From positions 10,760,001-10,824,000 of the forward strand of contig NC_073341.2 in assembly GCF_027580225.2 (NCBI RefSeq): a stretch of 64,000 nt of DNA, in the 5' to 3' direction. Under the pieces are notes generated by a model, which did no database searches, had not been told where the DNA came from, and saw only the letters and a list, made by a program, of their open reading frames with translations. Position 1 is the first letter of the stretch. Every line of letters starts with the position of its first letter. The position numbers and the translations under genes are program-made. Source of the stretch: Misgurnus anguillicaudatus. Taxonomy: Eukaryota; Chordata; Actinopteri; Cypriniformes; Cobitidae. Positions 36,569 through 49,106 of the stretch are shown piece after piece.

Positions 36569-36991
36569 ATCAGAGAAGTTTATTATTTTATCAAAGGCAT
36601 TGCAGATATGTGTGATTTTATATTTGTCTATAAGCAAATAAAAGTGAACAAACACTAAAGAGCTGAAATCAACTTAACCATTTATTTTAAACTGTCTTTC
36701 CATGGCTTGCCATCCACTTAACACAATGCAGGCGTTTTTAGTAATAAAATTTGGAAAATTGTCATTGGGAGAAACTTAAACAATGCTTACACAATGCCAA
36801 CATCATTTCTGATGTTAATCTGGAGTACCTACAGAGTAGTATAACATCCTTTATATCTCCGAAGAGTCTTTAGTTTAATCAGATTTATAAAAGAAAGATT
36901 AGCTTTACCGATTCTTTCCGATAACGTACGAAAAAATGAAGAAGTGGGAGTTACTACCGTGGGACGAGCGAGTACGAGTCATGCAACACTA
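36314..36991. mobile_element. hAT-like element containing a TG microsatellite
   Basis: The left end TAGTGTTGTAGTCAAGACC and right end ACGAGTCATGCAACACTA are inverted relatives. Subterminal GACCAAG / GAGACC repeats follow the left end. No clear 8-bp duplication is left. The interior includes (TG)28. Confidence 0.6.
36511..36567. repeat. (TG)n microsatellite
   Basis: Uninterrupted TG dinucleotides, about 28 units. They generate spurious valine-cysteine and threonine-histidine reading frames on the two strands. Confidence 0.98.
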
Positions 36992-37658
36992 TACAACACT
37001 TATAACTTATGATTCACTACATGTTCGTGTCATTTATATAATATGCACGCGACTATTTCCAACATAAGACAGAAGTCTTACCGCGTGCAACTCGTCATGA
37101 CCCGATTAGGAAAATCCACCGCATCAAACACACATGCAAAACTCCGCTGCTACCCCGGATAATAAACTATATCCATTGTTTTCATAAGGCTGTATTTCTT
37201 CTCCTTACATCCAAAAACACACTTCATCTTTCGTGCCATTGTTGAGTTTTGAAACTAAACAAAGCTGAGTGGCGTGATGTGAATGTTTGTAAGTTCTAGC
37301 GTCTTCCGCTGATTGACGGGTGGGCGGGGTTTTCCGAAGGGGGGGGTCCCATATAAAGAAGTGATACGTATAGAAAACACCTGAAACGTCAGTTGGACCT
37401 GTAATCGAAAAAAAACTTTCCGAAACTTGTACGAACCATGGCGAAGTGCATTCGGCACAGAAATACTCTGTAACACTCCCAAATGTTTTTTGACACTTTG
37501 CCTACGCTTAGCATGAGGAAACAACTCTATAACTGTGTTAATAAGTCAGAATGCTTGAAATACCATTAAACCCCCCCTTTAATAGTAGAAAATACCATTA
37601 ACATGTTGCCCACCCTTAGTTGAGTTACAAAACATTAAGACTGACACTTCACTGAGAC

Positions 37659-38074
37659 CAGTGTTGGGCTAGTTACTCAAAACATTTAATATATTACTTA
37701 CAACTAGTTACTCCTTTCAGAAGTAATATTTATTACTCACAGCCAACAGTAATTAGTTACACTTCTCATTACATTACTTTTTCATTACACCTAAAAAAAT
37801 AGGTAATTGCATAATTCAAACTATTTTTTAACAACTTTTGAAATTTAATAAAGCAGTAACATAAATGCTAAAATCTGCAATGGGGCTCAAGCAGGTGGAA
37901 CCAACCAAACATGTTGTCAGAACGAAAAAAGGTAGCTTACTGCGTTGGTGACGTTGTGAAAAAAAGTAACTTTTTGGGGGATGGCAACAGTAATATTATT
38001 ATAAAAATGAGTTACACTACTATTTACCCGGAAAAGAAATATTAATACTAGTAACTAGTTACTGTCCAACACTG
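37659..38074. mobile_element. 416-bp hAT-type element, perfect 8-bp duplication
   Basis: The ends are CAGTGTTGGGCTAGTTAC and TAACTAGTTACTGTCCAACACTG (last bases). ACTGAGAC is present on both sides (37651-37658 and 38075-38082). Subterminal AGTTACT / AGTAACTAGTTACT repeats occur. No ORF is present. Confidence 0.92.
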
Positions 38075-38189
38075 ACTGAGACCCATGTAATCTGCTTCTT
38101 AAGTAATGGCAGAATATCTTGTTAAACTTGTTAACATAGACAGAGCACAATAGCATTACATCTCTTATCTCCTGTTCTGACACAACTGT

Positions 38190-38470
38190 CTTCAAATAAA
38201 AAGCAACAATTAGCCGTCCGGCCCCCTTTGACTCTTTCTCATGCACTGCTTCGTAATTACACTGGAGACAGGCTGCGGTAGACCTGGAGAGGAAAAATGT
38301 TCCAGTGCTGCTATTGCACCTCTCAGTCTCACGCACACTATTATTGATGTGACAGAAGTACGGCTGTAGAAGATTGATGGACAGCTGGGAATGACAGGAG
38401 CGCGATGATGCCGGCTGCGTCAAAGCAAAGGTGTGTGAGCTAATGAGACGGAAAAAGAGGGGTGTGAGGG
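38190..38470. promoter_or_regulatory. Candidate non-coding regulatory island in bin3 intron 1
   Basis: The composition is higher in GC than the surroundings. There is no inverted-repeat structure, and it includes homeobox-type cores (CAATTAG near 38208, CGTAATTAC near 38252). A (TG)n-G run follows at 38474-38505. The reading frame that spans it on the minus strand looks spurious. Conservation is only a guess. Confidence 0.25.
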
Positions 38471-39574
38471 AGGGTGTGTGTGTGTGTGTGTGTGTGTGGG
38501 GGGGGCTAGTGTGGAGAAAAGAAATTATGTTCACGCATGGGAACGTCGTATGTGTGTTTGTCGTCTCTGATGATAGCTCAAACAAGCAAAGTTCACTATT
38601 GAAAGAAAATAAGTTGACAAGTTTTTAGTTAAGGGAAAATGTACAGTCAGCCGATCATATACCTTTAGACAATTATTGAACGATAACAAATCATTCGGCA
38701 TATCTGGCTACTTTCCAAAAAAAAAAACTTCGCAATAACGAAACGATTTTTCTTAATTACTGATGTTGAAATTATATTTTGAAAATATAAAGACATTTAT
38801 GGAAAAAAAAGAAATTGAATGCCCAGGACAATAAATATCGGTCAATTATACAGTTTAGCAATTACTATACAAAAATATCTGACTACAAAACTACACTTAG
38901 TAAAAAGTGAAAGTTAGATTTACTTTAAAAACAATTGGTAACACTTAAAAAAATATTCTGGCGTCAGATTAAAAATTTAAGGTGAAAAATATTTTTAAAA
39001 ATACTTCAATTGGTAACACCTAAAAAAGGAAGCTATTTCAACTTAAAAATTGTGCTTAGTTTTTTAATTAAATTAATCTTTTAAATTAATCCAACTTTCA
39101 CTTTATACAGTTTACTGAAACACTGTTTACTACTGAAACGACAGGGGTTGTATAGCTGACTAACTGGCGCCGTTCCAAGTAAAGCATAGCTCAAATTAAT
39201 CATGCCAATGTTATGCACAAACCATCATGGAAAACTTTAAGTCATTCTCTAGTGAACTTGCTTGTAAAGCTTTTGAGTTGACTCACCCAAGTTTACTACT
39301 GCCAAAATGACATAAACAGCCATCACTCAAAGCACGGCAAGAAAAAAAGAGAAAGTTAAATGTTTCATCTGTGTGCTGACGTAGGAAGTTTGATTTCGTC
39401 AGATAGGTGAGTTAATCCTTGTAAGTAGGTCATACGTAAGGAGTATTGCTCAACTAATTCTTTTTAACAAACACAACAACTGATTTGACTGAGGAAATCC
39501 AATTGGTATTTTAAGTGCAGGCAACTTAACTGATTGGTAAAAGCGAAGAAAACATGAAGCACAATCTACAAACC

Positions 39575-39870
39575 TTAAAGGAACAGTTCATCCAAATAAT
39601 TTAGTCACCTTTATGCCATCAGAGATGTATATTCACGCATTATCAACCATATTGAATATAGCACTAATATGTATTATTTTCTTTTTTGCTAAATAAGCTC
39701 AAAATATTAATAATTGTTTCGTCTCACGCAACTTTTGTTTCACTTCAGAAGACATTTATTTACCCATTGGAGTTGTTTGGATTACTTTAATAATGGCTTT
39801 TATGACAGATGTGTGGGCTTTTTGGAGCTTCAACATGTCAAGTCCTATATAAGCCAAAAATGTGATAAAT
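39575..39870. repeat. Dispersed repeat (TTAAAGGAACAGTTCATCC type), one end clear
   Basis: The left end TTAAAGGAACAGTTCATCC begins with TTAA. The body includes TTCAGAAGACATTTATTTAC and CCCATTGGAGTTGTTTGGAT, typical of a repeat abundant in cyprinids. I cannot place the right end. Confidence 0.55.
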
Positions 39871-41572
39871 AAAAACCTGACGACATAAGAGCTAGAAAAA
39901 AAATTTGTACAAAAAATTTCTTTAGGACATTTTGTGAAAGCTACTTTAAAACCATTGTTTTTCAAGCTGCATGCTCTTCTAAGCAAGTAGTTGGGTAAAC
40001 TACACACTGGTGCCAGTTAACTACAGGGGGATATCATTAAAAATATAATTTTAAGAATGTAACCTTCAGTTAGAAATAAAGACTACTATAGATATGTTAA
40101 CGCAAGCTACATACATTGGCAGAATTTATAACAAATAGAAAACAGACAATGAAGGCATTTAACTGTATCTTTGGATTTACTAACAAACAATTCCAACTTT
40201 TCATGTTACATATGAAGTGAACAAATTTAGTAAAGGGAATCTGGCTTTTCAAGGATACATATCAGAGAATCAACTATAGGACAAACCCAAAGCACACAAA
40301 CACTCTCATACGATGAAAAGCACACAATGCACATGTTAATGTAAAACTAGTTATTATTATCATCATTATATCGCCAACTATGTCAGAAAAGCACGCTATC
40401 GCCCTTATGCCTGACTATTATCGATGCACAATAGTAATGTCTATCGGCACAATTGGGTGACCGTGTTAAATTATGCCGGCTTGCTCAAGCTGTGTGACAT
40501 TATTGTTAGCAAAAAAGTAGTTGGAAAAGCGACACTATTTTGAAACAGGTGTGCTACTGGCAGGCCACTTTAAAATGTATAGATGTTTCATAGGACGCAC
40601 GTGCATTGTCGCGGTTGGAAAACTTCCGATCTCTGTTTGTTTAATGGTCTGGCTAGTTGCTAAACTGAACTGCGAAACAAATACCTTGTTGAAAATTACC
40701 AATGTTTTGGTTTAGTAAAGACGATGGGAGACAGCGATCATGGATCACCGCTATGTGAAGGGAGGTTTGGTAGCCGATCTGCATTGTGTACGTTAATTTT
40801 AAACAGTAATGTAGGCTTGTGTAGTTTTTAAAATGCTTTAACTATGATTTGAACTAAGATAATATACTTGTTATTAGAAATAAACGACTCTTAAAGGACT
40901 CTGTTTTTATTGATTCTTTGTGGAAGTTTACCGGAAGTCTTTAGTAGGTAACACTGCTGCTTTTAGTTGAGTTACTCAGCATTGCTTAAGATGAAATCCA
41001 GAATGAGAAAAAAATGAGTAAAACTCATGCCACTATCTTTCCTTACAATGAAGACCTGTTAAAAGAGCCCTAAAAACTAGGTCAAACAGGGACCTGCAGT
41101 TTTTCCCGCAGGCCATAACTCTTGTTATATGGACAACTCTCTCAACACCCTTTTGTACAGAACATACTCTTTCATTTCTATCTACTGAACAGACTTCCTA
41201 TCACGCAATCATTTAGAATTTGTTGCATGTCACTTGACATCCCTTCTGCTTTTGTACTTTGCGAACCAAATTTTTAAAAATAAATAAGCCTAGGTAATAC
41301 CCACTTACCTACAGATATACGATATAGGCTCAAAAAAATGTAAAAATGCTTTTGCCATCTTGACTGTTTGTATTTATCGTTCTGTAAAAAATGCATGTGC
41401 GCACAGGGATGTAGTGTTTCTTTTCAAAATAACATCATCATCAACTGGCCTAACATGCATAATACAGCGTTTACGGTCATCTTTGCAGATCAGTGTAAAC
41501 GCAGATCTTTTTGACAGCATTGTCGTTTTTTTTTAAACCGCAGAGATTTTTTTTATTTTACTACATCAGTGT

Positions 41573-41999
41573 TAGGGCTGTGATGATTAATTGTGCAAAT
41601 GCGCGTTTTCTCAATGAATAAATTTGAATGAATTACGGTGAAATGCCACCACATCCAAAAGCCAGAGAGTGCTTTCATGTTGAAACCCCATTTGTGCCAC
41701 AGAAGAAGTAAGCATACCAAAAACTATTGCAGGAAATGTCTAAAGGGATATTTATATCGCTGTTCTTCAAATTATTTCAGGTATTTTCCTGATAATAAAG
41801 AATATTTTGAATGATTGTGTTTGACGAGTGTTGCTTTTTTAAATTCACATTATAAATGACTCAAACTCACTACTACTGATCACATTGCCATAGTACACGC
41901 ACAAGCTGTGCTTGAAACACAGAATCTGAGCCTTACGATTCAGAATCGATTTCAGGTAGGTCTTTTTAATGGGGAACGCGATGCATCGTCACAGCCCTA
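41573..41999. mobile_element. hAT-type element, copy A
   Basis: The ends are TAGGGCTGTGATGATTAATT and GATGCATCGTCACAGCCCTA, clearly inverted. The duplication is uncertain (a shared AGTGT only). The interior (from GAATTACGGTGAAATGCC to CCATAGTACACG) is similar to 48545-48800, so two copies of one family occur in this intron. Confidence 0.75.
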
Positions 42000-42457
42000 A
42001 GAGTGTCGCGTAAATGTAGCCTCTCAGTCAAACTATCATTAACTTCCATTGGAAAAGAAAAGCATGAACACACTGCTAAAATATCTACTAAATTTCTTGT
42101 GTGTTCATGAACAAAAGTCATTTGGGTTTAAAACAGCATGAGGTTTAGTAAATTGTGATAGAGTTTTCATTTTATGAGAGAATTATTCCTTCAAAAAGTC
42201 TACAAATTACCACTAATAACACTAGCTATGTGGGGTAGTTCGAGTAGACTGCTTTGAGTCGTGATGTCAAGGTTTTGACAGGAAGGAGGAAATACATACA
42301 GTAGGATGAATCTGTACTGTGGGAATCCAAGTCTGAGGTTTTTCGCAGAGTAATTTTTACATATGCCCTTTTATAAGTATAAAGTCAAACCAAAGAAACT
42401 GGTCCCATGCTAAACATCTTTTATACCATAAAGATTGCTGTATAGTTTAGTTTCTCT

Positions 42458-42690
42458 TTAACCTCCTAAGACCCAAGGTTTGTCTTTTTTCAGATTTCTT
42501 TCAGCTATTTTGGGGTTAGAAATAACTAATAAATATAATAACCAAATATTTTTCTTTGAAAATTAAGCAGTGTAATTGTCCACATTTGTGTACAACAGGT
42601 TCCAGTTACACAAAATTAAGTATTATGGTGCAAACAACAACAAAAAATGATATGTCCATGTATGTGGATATCAAGGTCTTAGGAGGTTAA
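42458..42690. mobile_element. 233-bp TTAA-flanked miniature element
   Basis: The ends are TTAACCTCCTAAGACC and GGTCTTAGGAGGTTAA, a perfect 16-bp inverted repeat that includes TTAA on both sides, as expected for a piggyBac-mobilised element. It is non-coding. Confidence 0.88.
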
Positions 42691-43392
42691 ACATTTTATC
42701 GATAATGTTACCACCCTAGCCCTACCCCAAACCCTTTCTATACAAAATTTCTAAGATACGTAATGTATTCTTTTTATATTAAGCAATGTAACGAAAAGAC
42801 ATTTGTAGGAAAATGTATAACTATAGCATTTAAAAGACATTATAGACCGCAAATACAGTCCTAAACCTACCCAAAACAGTTTAGCAGAATCATGTACTGT
42901 TAGTAATTAAAAAGTGTAGTCACAATTTTTTGCAAAATTTCAAAAGCGGTATCAAAAGTAGTTAAAATGATGATGTGCTGCAGCCATGGTCCTCTCTGGA
43001 GTATATAAAGTACAGAAAAGTATTAAAAAGTTATAAATCCACAAGAACGTTCATCCGGCTTCTCTCGGTGAAGGAGAGACGGCAATGTCTCAAATCTGTG
43101 ACGTAGCACGAAAGAGCCAATGAGCGTTTGATATCACTGCCAAAAAGCTTCTTGAGGCGCAATATTTGAATTCAAATTCATAACAAACTCAAGATTTGAC
43201 GTCTAGGGTTGCTGATTAAAACTGAATTTTAAAGATGTGTTTTGTAACAACTTTTGTGAATTTATGTTGTGTTTTGGTTAATTATTACTGCATAGGAGAA
43301 GACAGCATAAAAGAAAACGCGTTTTTGTATGTCTCGGCAAACAAACAAAATATAACGTAAGGAATAACTGATGACGGGCCGTTGAATTATAA

Positions 43393-43450
43393 GAAAATAA
43401 TGCACACCCAAGGTGGTAATGCGGCACGACCGCTGGTGTGCATTATTTTC
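43393..43450. repeat. Perfect 16-bp hairpin within a dispersed repeat
   Basis: GAAAATAATGCACACC (43393-43408) and GGTGTGCATTATTTTC (43435-43450) are exact reverse complements around a 26-nt loop. The surrounding 43370-43630 looks like a dispersed repeat, with a second, wider inverted pair (TACCACGGGT / ACCCGTGGTA near 43490 and 43620). Confidence 0.8.
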
Positions 43451-44557
43451 AAATAATTAAATGGACCGGAGTGAATTATTCCTCTTATACCACGGGTACC
43501 ACAAACATTGCTCTGTGCCTATTTTTAAGACATTAAAAAGGTTAGGTGTGTGGTTTTCAGAAAAATAATCAACACCCATGGAACATTTCTCAGCCAATCA
43601 GAATACACCACTCAACAGACCCGTGGTACAAAAAAATGGTTAAATGATTACAGAAATGTTATTCATTTTAAGGTTTTAAAGTCATTCTCTGAACGTCATA
43701 AACATTACACTGGGTAAATAAGTAAACTGTCTTAAATAAATAAGGCAAAAACTACGACTTAAAAACATGTCATTAACATGAGTAAGAAACGGCAACACTC
43801 TTGATTTTAATATTTATGATAGGAATACGTACAAATTTGTACATCTGTAAAGCTGTTAATACGTAAATAATTAACATATTTGTCCTGTCAACATGTGAAT
43901 ATTATACGTTTCAGTGTGCATTATATAAAAATACACACGAGATCACGCTGGATTTTAACATGGTTTGGGACTATTCTTACAACTTAGAATGAATTTAGTG
44001 AATGAATTTGGTATCTAGGTTCATCTGTACACCAGCAAGCACTCAAAACACAAAACTCCAAAACACTTGATTTTCATTAACTAGGTTTTTATCAACTAGG
44101 CCTTAGCTGTAACCAAGCCACAAACTTGGCATTCAAGATATTTAGGGCATTATGAGAAAATACCAAGGGCATAATAAAAAAAAAACTTGATGTAGGCACT
44201 GCGATAAAACAGATAATAAAATAATATTTGTGGAGCACATTGTTTAAAATAGAATACAGTCTGGCATTAGGTCTTTTTGGTTTATATCATTATAAGGAAA
44301 CCTTTTGGACATCAAAATGAGTCATAATGAGAGACAATTAACCTTCCATTTTAATCTGTTAATTACAATGTTGACCATCCAAATGCAGTGTAGAGATGAT
44401 GGACATCATGTCGCGTCTGCATGCAGATGAGCCAAAGTATTTTGGTAAGTGTATTTTTTTTTTCAAATGTACGGTTTTAGATATGGTTTATTTGGATTTA
44501 GAAGCAGTTTATTGAACTAGTTAGTGATGCATAAATGTAAAACCTCACAAAAAGGGA

Positions 44558-45004
44558 TTAAAGGGATAGTTCACCCAAAAATGAAAATTCAAATTTTTTA
44601 AAATGTTCCTGACCTGTATAATTATCTTTGTTCTGTTGAACAAAAAGATATTTTGAGGAATGTTTGTAACATTGTACAATGTATGTACAATTAACTCAAC
44701 TGTTGTTTGTCGTTTACTTAAACTTCTTTTGTAAAAGGAACTAAATTTTTTTAATTTTGAGATTACTTAAGGAAATTGCATAGAACCTGTTGACATAATA
44801 TTTTTAATTAAACCCCAAAGTGCTGACTTCCACAGTATTTTTCCTACTATGAAAGTCAATGGTGCTCCAAAACTGCTTGATTACAAACAGTGTTCAAAAT
44901 ATCTTCATATGTTCAGCAGAACAAGAACATTTATATAGGTTTGGAAGAACTTAAGGGTGAATAAGTGCCAGAATTTTTATTTTTGGATGAACTATCCCTT
45001 TAAG
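44558..45004. mobile_element. 447-bp TTAA-flanked fold-back element
   Basis: It starts TTAAAGGGATAGTTCACCCA and ends in the related inverted sequence ATGAACTATCCCTTTAA, with TTAA at both termini. Inner segments mirror each other (TTCTGTTGAACAAAAAGATAT / ATATCTTC..TTCAGCAGAACAA). This end sequence is one of the commonest cyprinid repeats. Confidence 0.88.
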
Positions 45005-45299
45005 CATGTCTTGAATGGAACCACCTCAATCATTCAATAAAATAAAAACTAATAAAATGAAGAGCTGAACATACTGAAGAATACATTGAACTGCTGAAGA
45101 ATCAATCTGAAAAGTTATATAGTTAATGTCCTAACACCCAGATGTAAAATCTAAAAAAAAACAGGGAGACTAAAAGGCTAAAAATTAGACTGATGTCTAG
45201 AAATAAATGGGTTTCTGTGATGATTGTTAACAGGACAGGCTAAATGATTTCTGCAGATTTGCTTTCATTTTTGTTCTAAACAAATCCCCTCCCTTCTCA

Positions 45300-45800
45300 T
45301 GCGTACAAAGTGATGAACGCTGCCCTGTTCTGAAATCTAAGGCCCAACACTATCAGCACGATCGCATGCGCCAGCAACAGAAGTAATGACAGAGGTACAA
45401 ACAAAGCTCCGTTCAGACTTGCACAAAAAATTACGTAGAGAAGAGGCAAACTTGACTCACGCTACACATCAGTGCGAGTAGAGAATTCGGCTAACGGAAG
45501 CGCTATCTGGTGCGACTGCAGTTTTATACGCTGGGATCTTATCTCAGTGGAGCACAGAGACTCGGTTGACGACTAGGGAACGACAATTATTGCCGTGATG
45601 ACCCCTGTGTCAGATTGTCAACGTCACTCTATCTTGCCAAATGCCCTGGCATGAATGCAATGGTCTGCCTGGTTCATAAAGGATCCTTTCAACATGAGCT
45701 TATTCAGACCTTCACCCTGACGCTAAGAGCAATGGAGTGGAAGCTCTTCTACCAGCCCCTGACCTTTCAGTCAGGCCATGTGACGTGATTTCAATTTCCA
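45300..45800. promoter_or_regulatory. Candidate non-repetitive island in bin3 intron 1
   Basis: About 500 bp of balanced composition without repeat structure, in contrast with its neighbours. It contains several CRE/AP-1-like cores (TGACG near 45725, GTGACGTGA near 45780) and GATA-type cores. No coding frame is sustained. Function is not shown by sequence alone. Confidence 0.25.
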
Positions 45801-46167
45801 CATCATAGAAGTCGAAGCTCTGGACATGCAAATGGTGGAAGGTCTCATAAGAATAAAAAGAAAAAGCCGGAAAAGCTACTCTCTGGACTCTGGAAAAGTG
45901 ACGTTATGTTCAGTTTGTATCGTCATACTGCAGAATAATTTTATGAGTTAAAGTCAAGAGGGCAACTTTATGAATTAGGATATTATCTAAATTTTACATG
46001 CGGCCTTATGACGAAGAGGATTATGTAATTAAGTAAATTTTACATGTAATGGGGCCACAAAGCCATTATACAAAATGAATGCTGAATAGTCTTGGTACAT
46101 AAACCTATAAATGTTGTTCATCATCATCAGTTTGAAAGTACATTAAGTAAATCCATTGTGCATCCTA

Positions 46168-46403
46168 AAGCCTGATTTATACTTCTAAGTCAGACCTACA
46201 CTGTACCTTCTAGGCTGAAGGCTACACTTCAGTTTTCATTTATATTTTTCACCTGAGGGAGAGGTTTTAGCAGACCAAATTAAAGCGCTTGCGGTCCACG
46301 TAGATTTGATGTGTTGTTACATTTTGGGGAGGTTGTGGGTCAGGGTACGCAACTATGCTTAGGCCATGCCGTCCACTCGACGCAGAAGTATAAATTGGGC
46401 TTA
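46168..46403. mobile_element. Miniature element with GATTTATACTTCT ends, copy A
   Basis: The left end AAGCCTGATTTATACTTCT and right end AGAAGTATAAATTGGGCTT are inverted. It is related to 47125-47447. The interior includes the CTTGCGGTCCACGTAGA segment that is also seen in altered form near 21910 and 47265. Confidence 0.7.
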
Positions 46404-46424
46404 AGGTTTAAAGTTACATGGATT

Positions 46425-46630
46425 TTTGTAACCGTGCATACTTTGTACGCATAGATCACGCATGGGCGTACAAGAGAATGTAGTATGTAGCCAAGGAGAC
46501 ACATTGCATTTTGTCTCAATGGGCATGCGTTGAACGTCCGTGTACACGAACGAGTCAAATAAACTATGCTTTGCAAGACTGTCCGTTCATCCATGCTCGT
46601 ATGTTTGCGTACACATACTCCGGGCTTTAG
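46425..46630. repeat. Dispersed repeat, uninterrupted copy (empty-site paralogue)
   Basis: It is related in opposite orientation to the repeat at 20205-20665. At 46490-46497 (GCCAAGGA, complement of TCCTTGGC) it corresponds to the site where the hAT element is inserted in the other copy, but carries no insertion. Confidence 0.7.
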
Positions 46631-47124
46631 TATACTAAAAAGCTTTGGTACATATGCAATTTGCCCGTGTTGCCCTATAAGAGATATAACTCATCTTTGT
46701 ATTTCATAAACCCCATTCACACAGCACTTTGGTCCCAGAAAATTTCTGTAAAATTGGCAGAGAGGCTTCTGTGTGAACACAAATACATCCTGTAAATGTT
46801 CTGGGATCACTCCCATAAAGTGGACGTAGTAACATTGCCATAACATTTACGGAAAGTGAACAAAAGGCATTCTGTGTGAACAAGAGGCATACACAATGCG
46901 GTAAGGGACATGTGCGTCATCACAACAAGAAGTTATGGTTCAGTTCTTTGACACAGGGATTTAAACGCAGATCAACATTCACGACAAGAAATGTCAGCAA
47001 ATCGTCTGTTACCAGACCTGTTTAAGATGCGTTTTCTGTGATGTGTGCAAGAATCCCGAATGGATGTTTATAACGCGATGTACGAGGTAAAGAATAGGCG
47101 CATGCTTACAGAAACAGTGATATT

Positions 47125-47447
47125 AAAGGCCAATTTATACTTTTGAGTTAGGTGCGCGTTATAGGTACACCGTAACATACGCATAGACGCGAACCCTGTC
47201 GCCGTAGCCTTCGCAGTACCTGACGTGCACCTCCTCAAAAATGTAACTACACGTCGAAACGACGCGGACCGCAAGATCTGTGATTGGTCGGCGTGAATGC
47301 ATTGTGTTTCCTCCTACGCATTTCGGCGGTGTAACTGCAGAGCAACACAAACGCAGAAGTATAAATGCTCATGACGGCGTTGCCTACGTGCGTAGCGTCT
47401 GGCGTACCCTACGGCGTAACCCTGACGCAAAAGTATAAATTGGCTTT
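47125..47447. mobile_element. Miniature element with ATTTATACTTTT ends, copy B
   Basis: The left end AAAGGCCAATTTATACTTTT and right end AAAAGTATAAATTGGCTTT are inverted. An additional AGAAGTATAAATGCTC lies internally near 47354. It is GC-rich for this window, with many ACGC/GCGT cores. No ORF of note. Confidence 0.75.
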
Positions 47448-48504
47448 CAGTTACTTAAACTGTGATTTTTGCCATTTCGCCCACCTATCTCAACATTCAT
47501 TTCACTTGCACTACACTCAAAATCACATCCATGCTCTTCTCATGCTTGTCATTATGTAAGAGCAAAAGATGTGACTGTTGTGGCCTCAGAACATGCGTCT
47601 ATACGGTGCATCATGAGACATTGCGCAGTACAAGCGCAGCATTGTACTTCTTGAGTCTATTCAGTAAGGAGCGTTTTGATTGGTGGATCAAGAGCTCAAC
47701 GTGATTGGCTAAAGAGAACATCCTCAAAAAAAAGATATTTATGAATCTTGACATGACAGGACGGTCTCAAAAATACCACACACAAATTCAAAGCAATCCA
47801 CGTGCGTGTGGCGATTTGTAAATGCAGATTCAGGGATACATAAATACATGTGACATCATTCATAAATGTGTGACAGAAATAAATTCAAGAATTTGATACA
47901 CATTTGTGAAAACAGTTTACATTTATTTAGGTTTTATTTATTTTGTGAGCATTTGGGCACATATTTAGGATTTACTTATGAATTTATGAATTGTTTTTTG
48001 AATTTATGAAACTGATTTTGAAAATGTAAATTGTGCTGTGTATTTATACATTTTGTTTTGTAAATGTATTATTAAAGAGATCCATCTGGGTCTACATTTA
48101 ATCAGTGACATAAAATGTTCTTAAAAGACAATACTATCGTCATTATTGCTGGGACAATAAACTGATTTATGAAAAATAGTTATCGTAACAGGACTGTGGT
48201 TTTACAAGTGTGCACAGTGGGATGGCCGGACATTGTTGTTAGCTTCTATCTAGTTTTTATTTATATTCATAGTTTCTGTTCTACTGCTTTAAAGTACTGC
48301 CCATATAGTGAACCCTTCTAAGTGATCTCTTGAATAAACGCTGTTGTCTGCACACATGAAAAATGGCTGGTGTGCACAAAACATGGAAAGAAGATCATAC
48401 TTTAGGCTTTGGTGTTTCATTTTTTTGCTACGTACTTCAATGCTATTCTCTAAAATTTAAACACATTGTGATTTCTTTAATTCGTAAAGAAACACTTTAG
48501 GTTA

Positions 48505-48820
48505 GGGGTGCACCAATGAATCGGCTGATGATGTTTGCTTTGCTTCTCAATGAATTACGGTGAAATGCCGCTACATCCAAAAGCAGAGGGCACTCTCGGG
48601 CAGAAACTCAATATGTGTTGCAGACGAAGAACCATTAGACCTGCAGCTCCAGGAAATGGCTTAAAGATATATTTATACTGCTGTTCTTCAAACATTTTCA
48701 GGTATTTTTAATGATAATAAAGAATATGTAGAATGAATTGACGAGCATTGCTTTTTCAAATGCAACTGATAAGGACTTCTGATCAAAAGCCATAGTACAC
48801 GAAATAGCTGTGCATAATAT
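48505..48820. mobile_element. hAT-related fragment, copy B of the 41.6-kb element
   Basis: GAATTACGGTGAAATGCC, CTGTTCTTCAAA and CCATAGTACACGA segments match 41573-41999 in the same order. The left flank starts TAGGGGTGCACCAATGAATCGG, which belongs to a different hAT family, so the copy may be chimeric or interrupted. No duplication was found. Confidence 0.6.
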
Positions 48821-49106
48821 CGGCTGTGCAATTTAAAGTAGTTATCAGCCAGATATTATTACTCTATTTAGGATCAAAATATGAGTTTGACAACCTTTAA
48901 AAAAATAAGTTACTACAGTACTATCAAGTATTGTTTGATGATGTGCATAACATAAATATAACAAATAAAGCAAATAATTAAGATATGCTTTTGTGTGATT
49001 GTTGAAGCAGCATGATGGCCAATTATTATATTAGTCATAAAAATATCAACTAGACAGTCTTTTGTGGTTTAATAGTAAGGCTTTGCCCAGTTATCATTAT
49101 GGCTGG

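Noticed and set aside
38055..38585. 176-codon minus-strand ORF in bin3 intron 1
   Set aside because: It runs through a TG microsatellite and part of a hAT element, has no recognisable domain and lacks splice or codon support. Chance frame.
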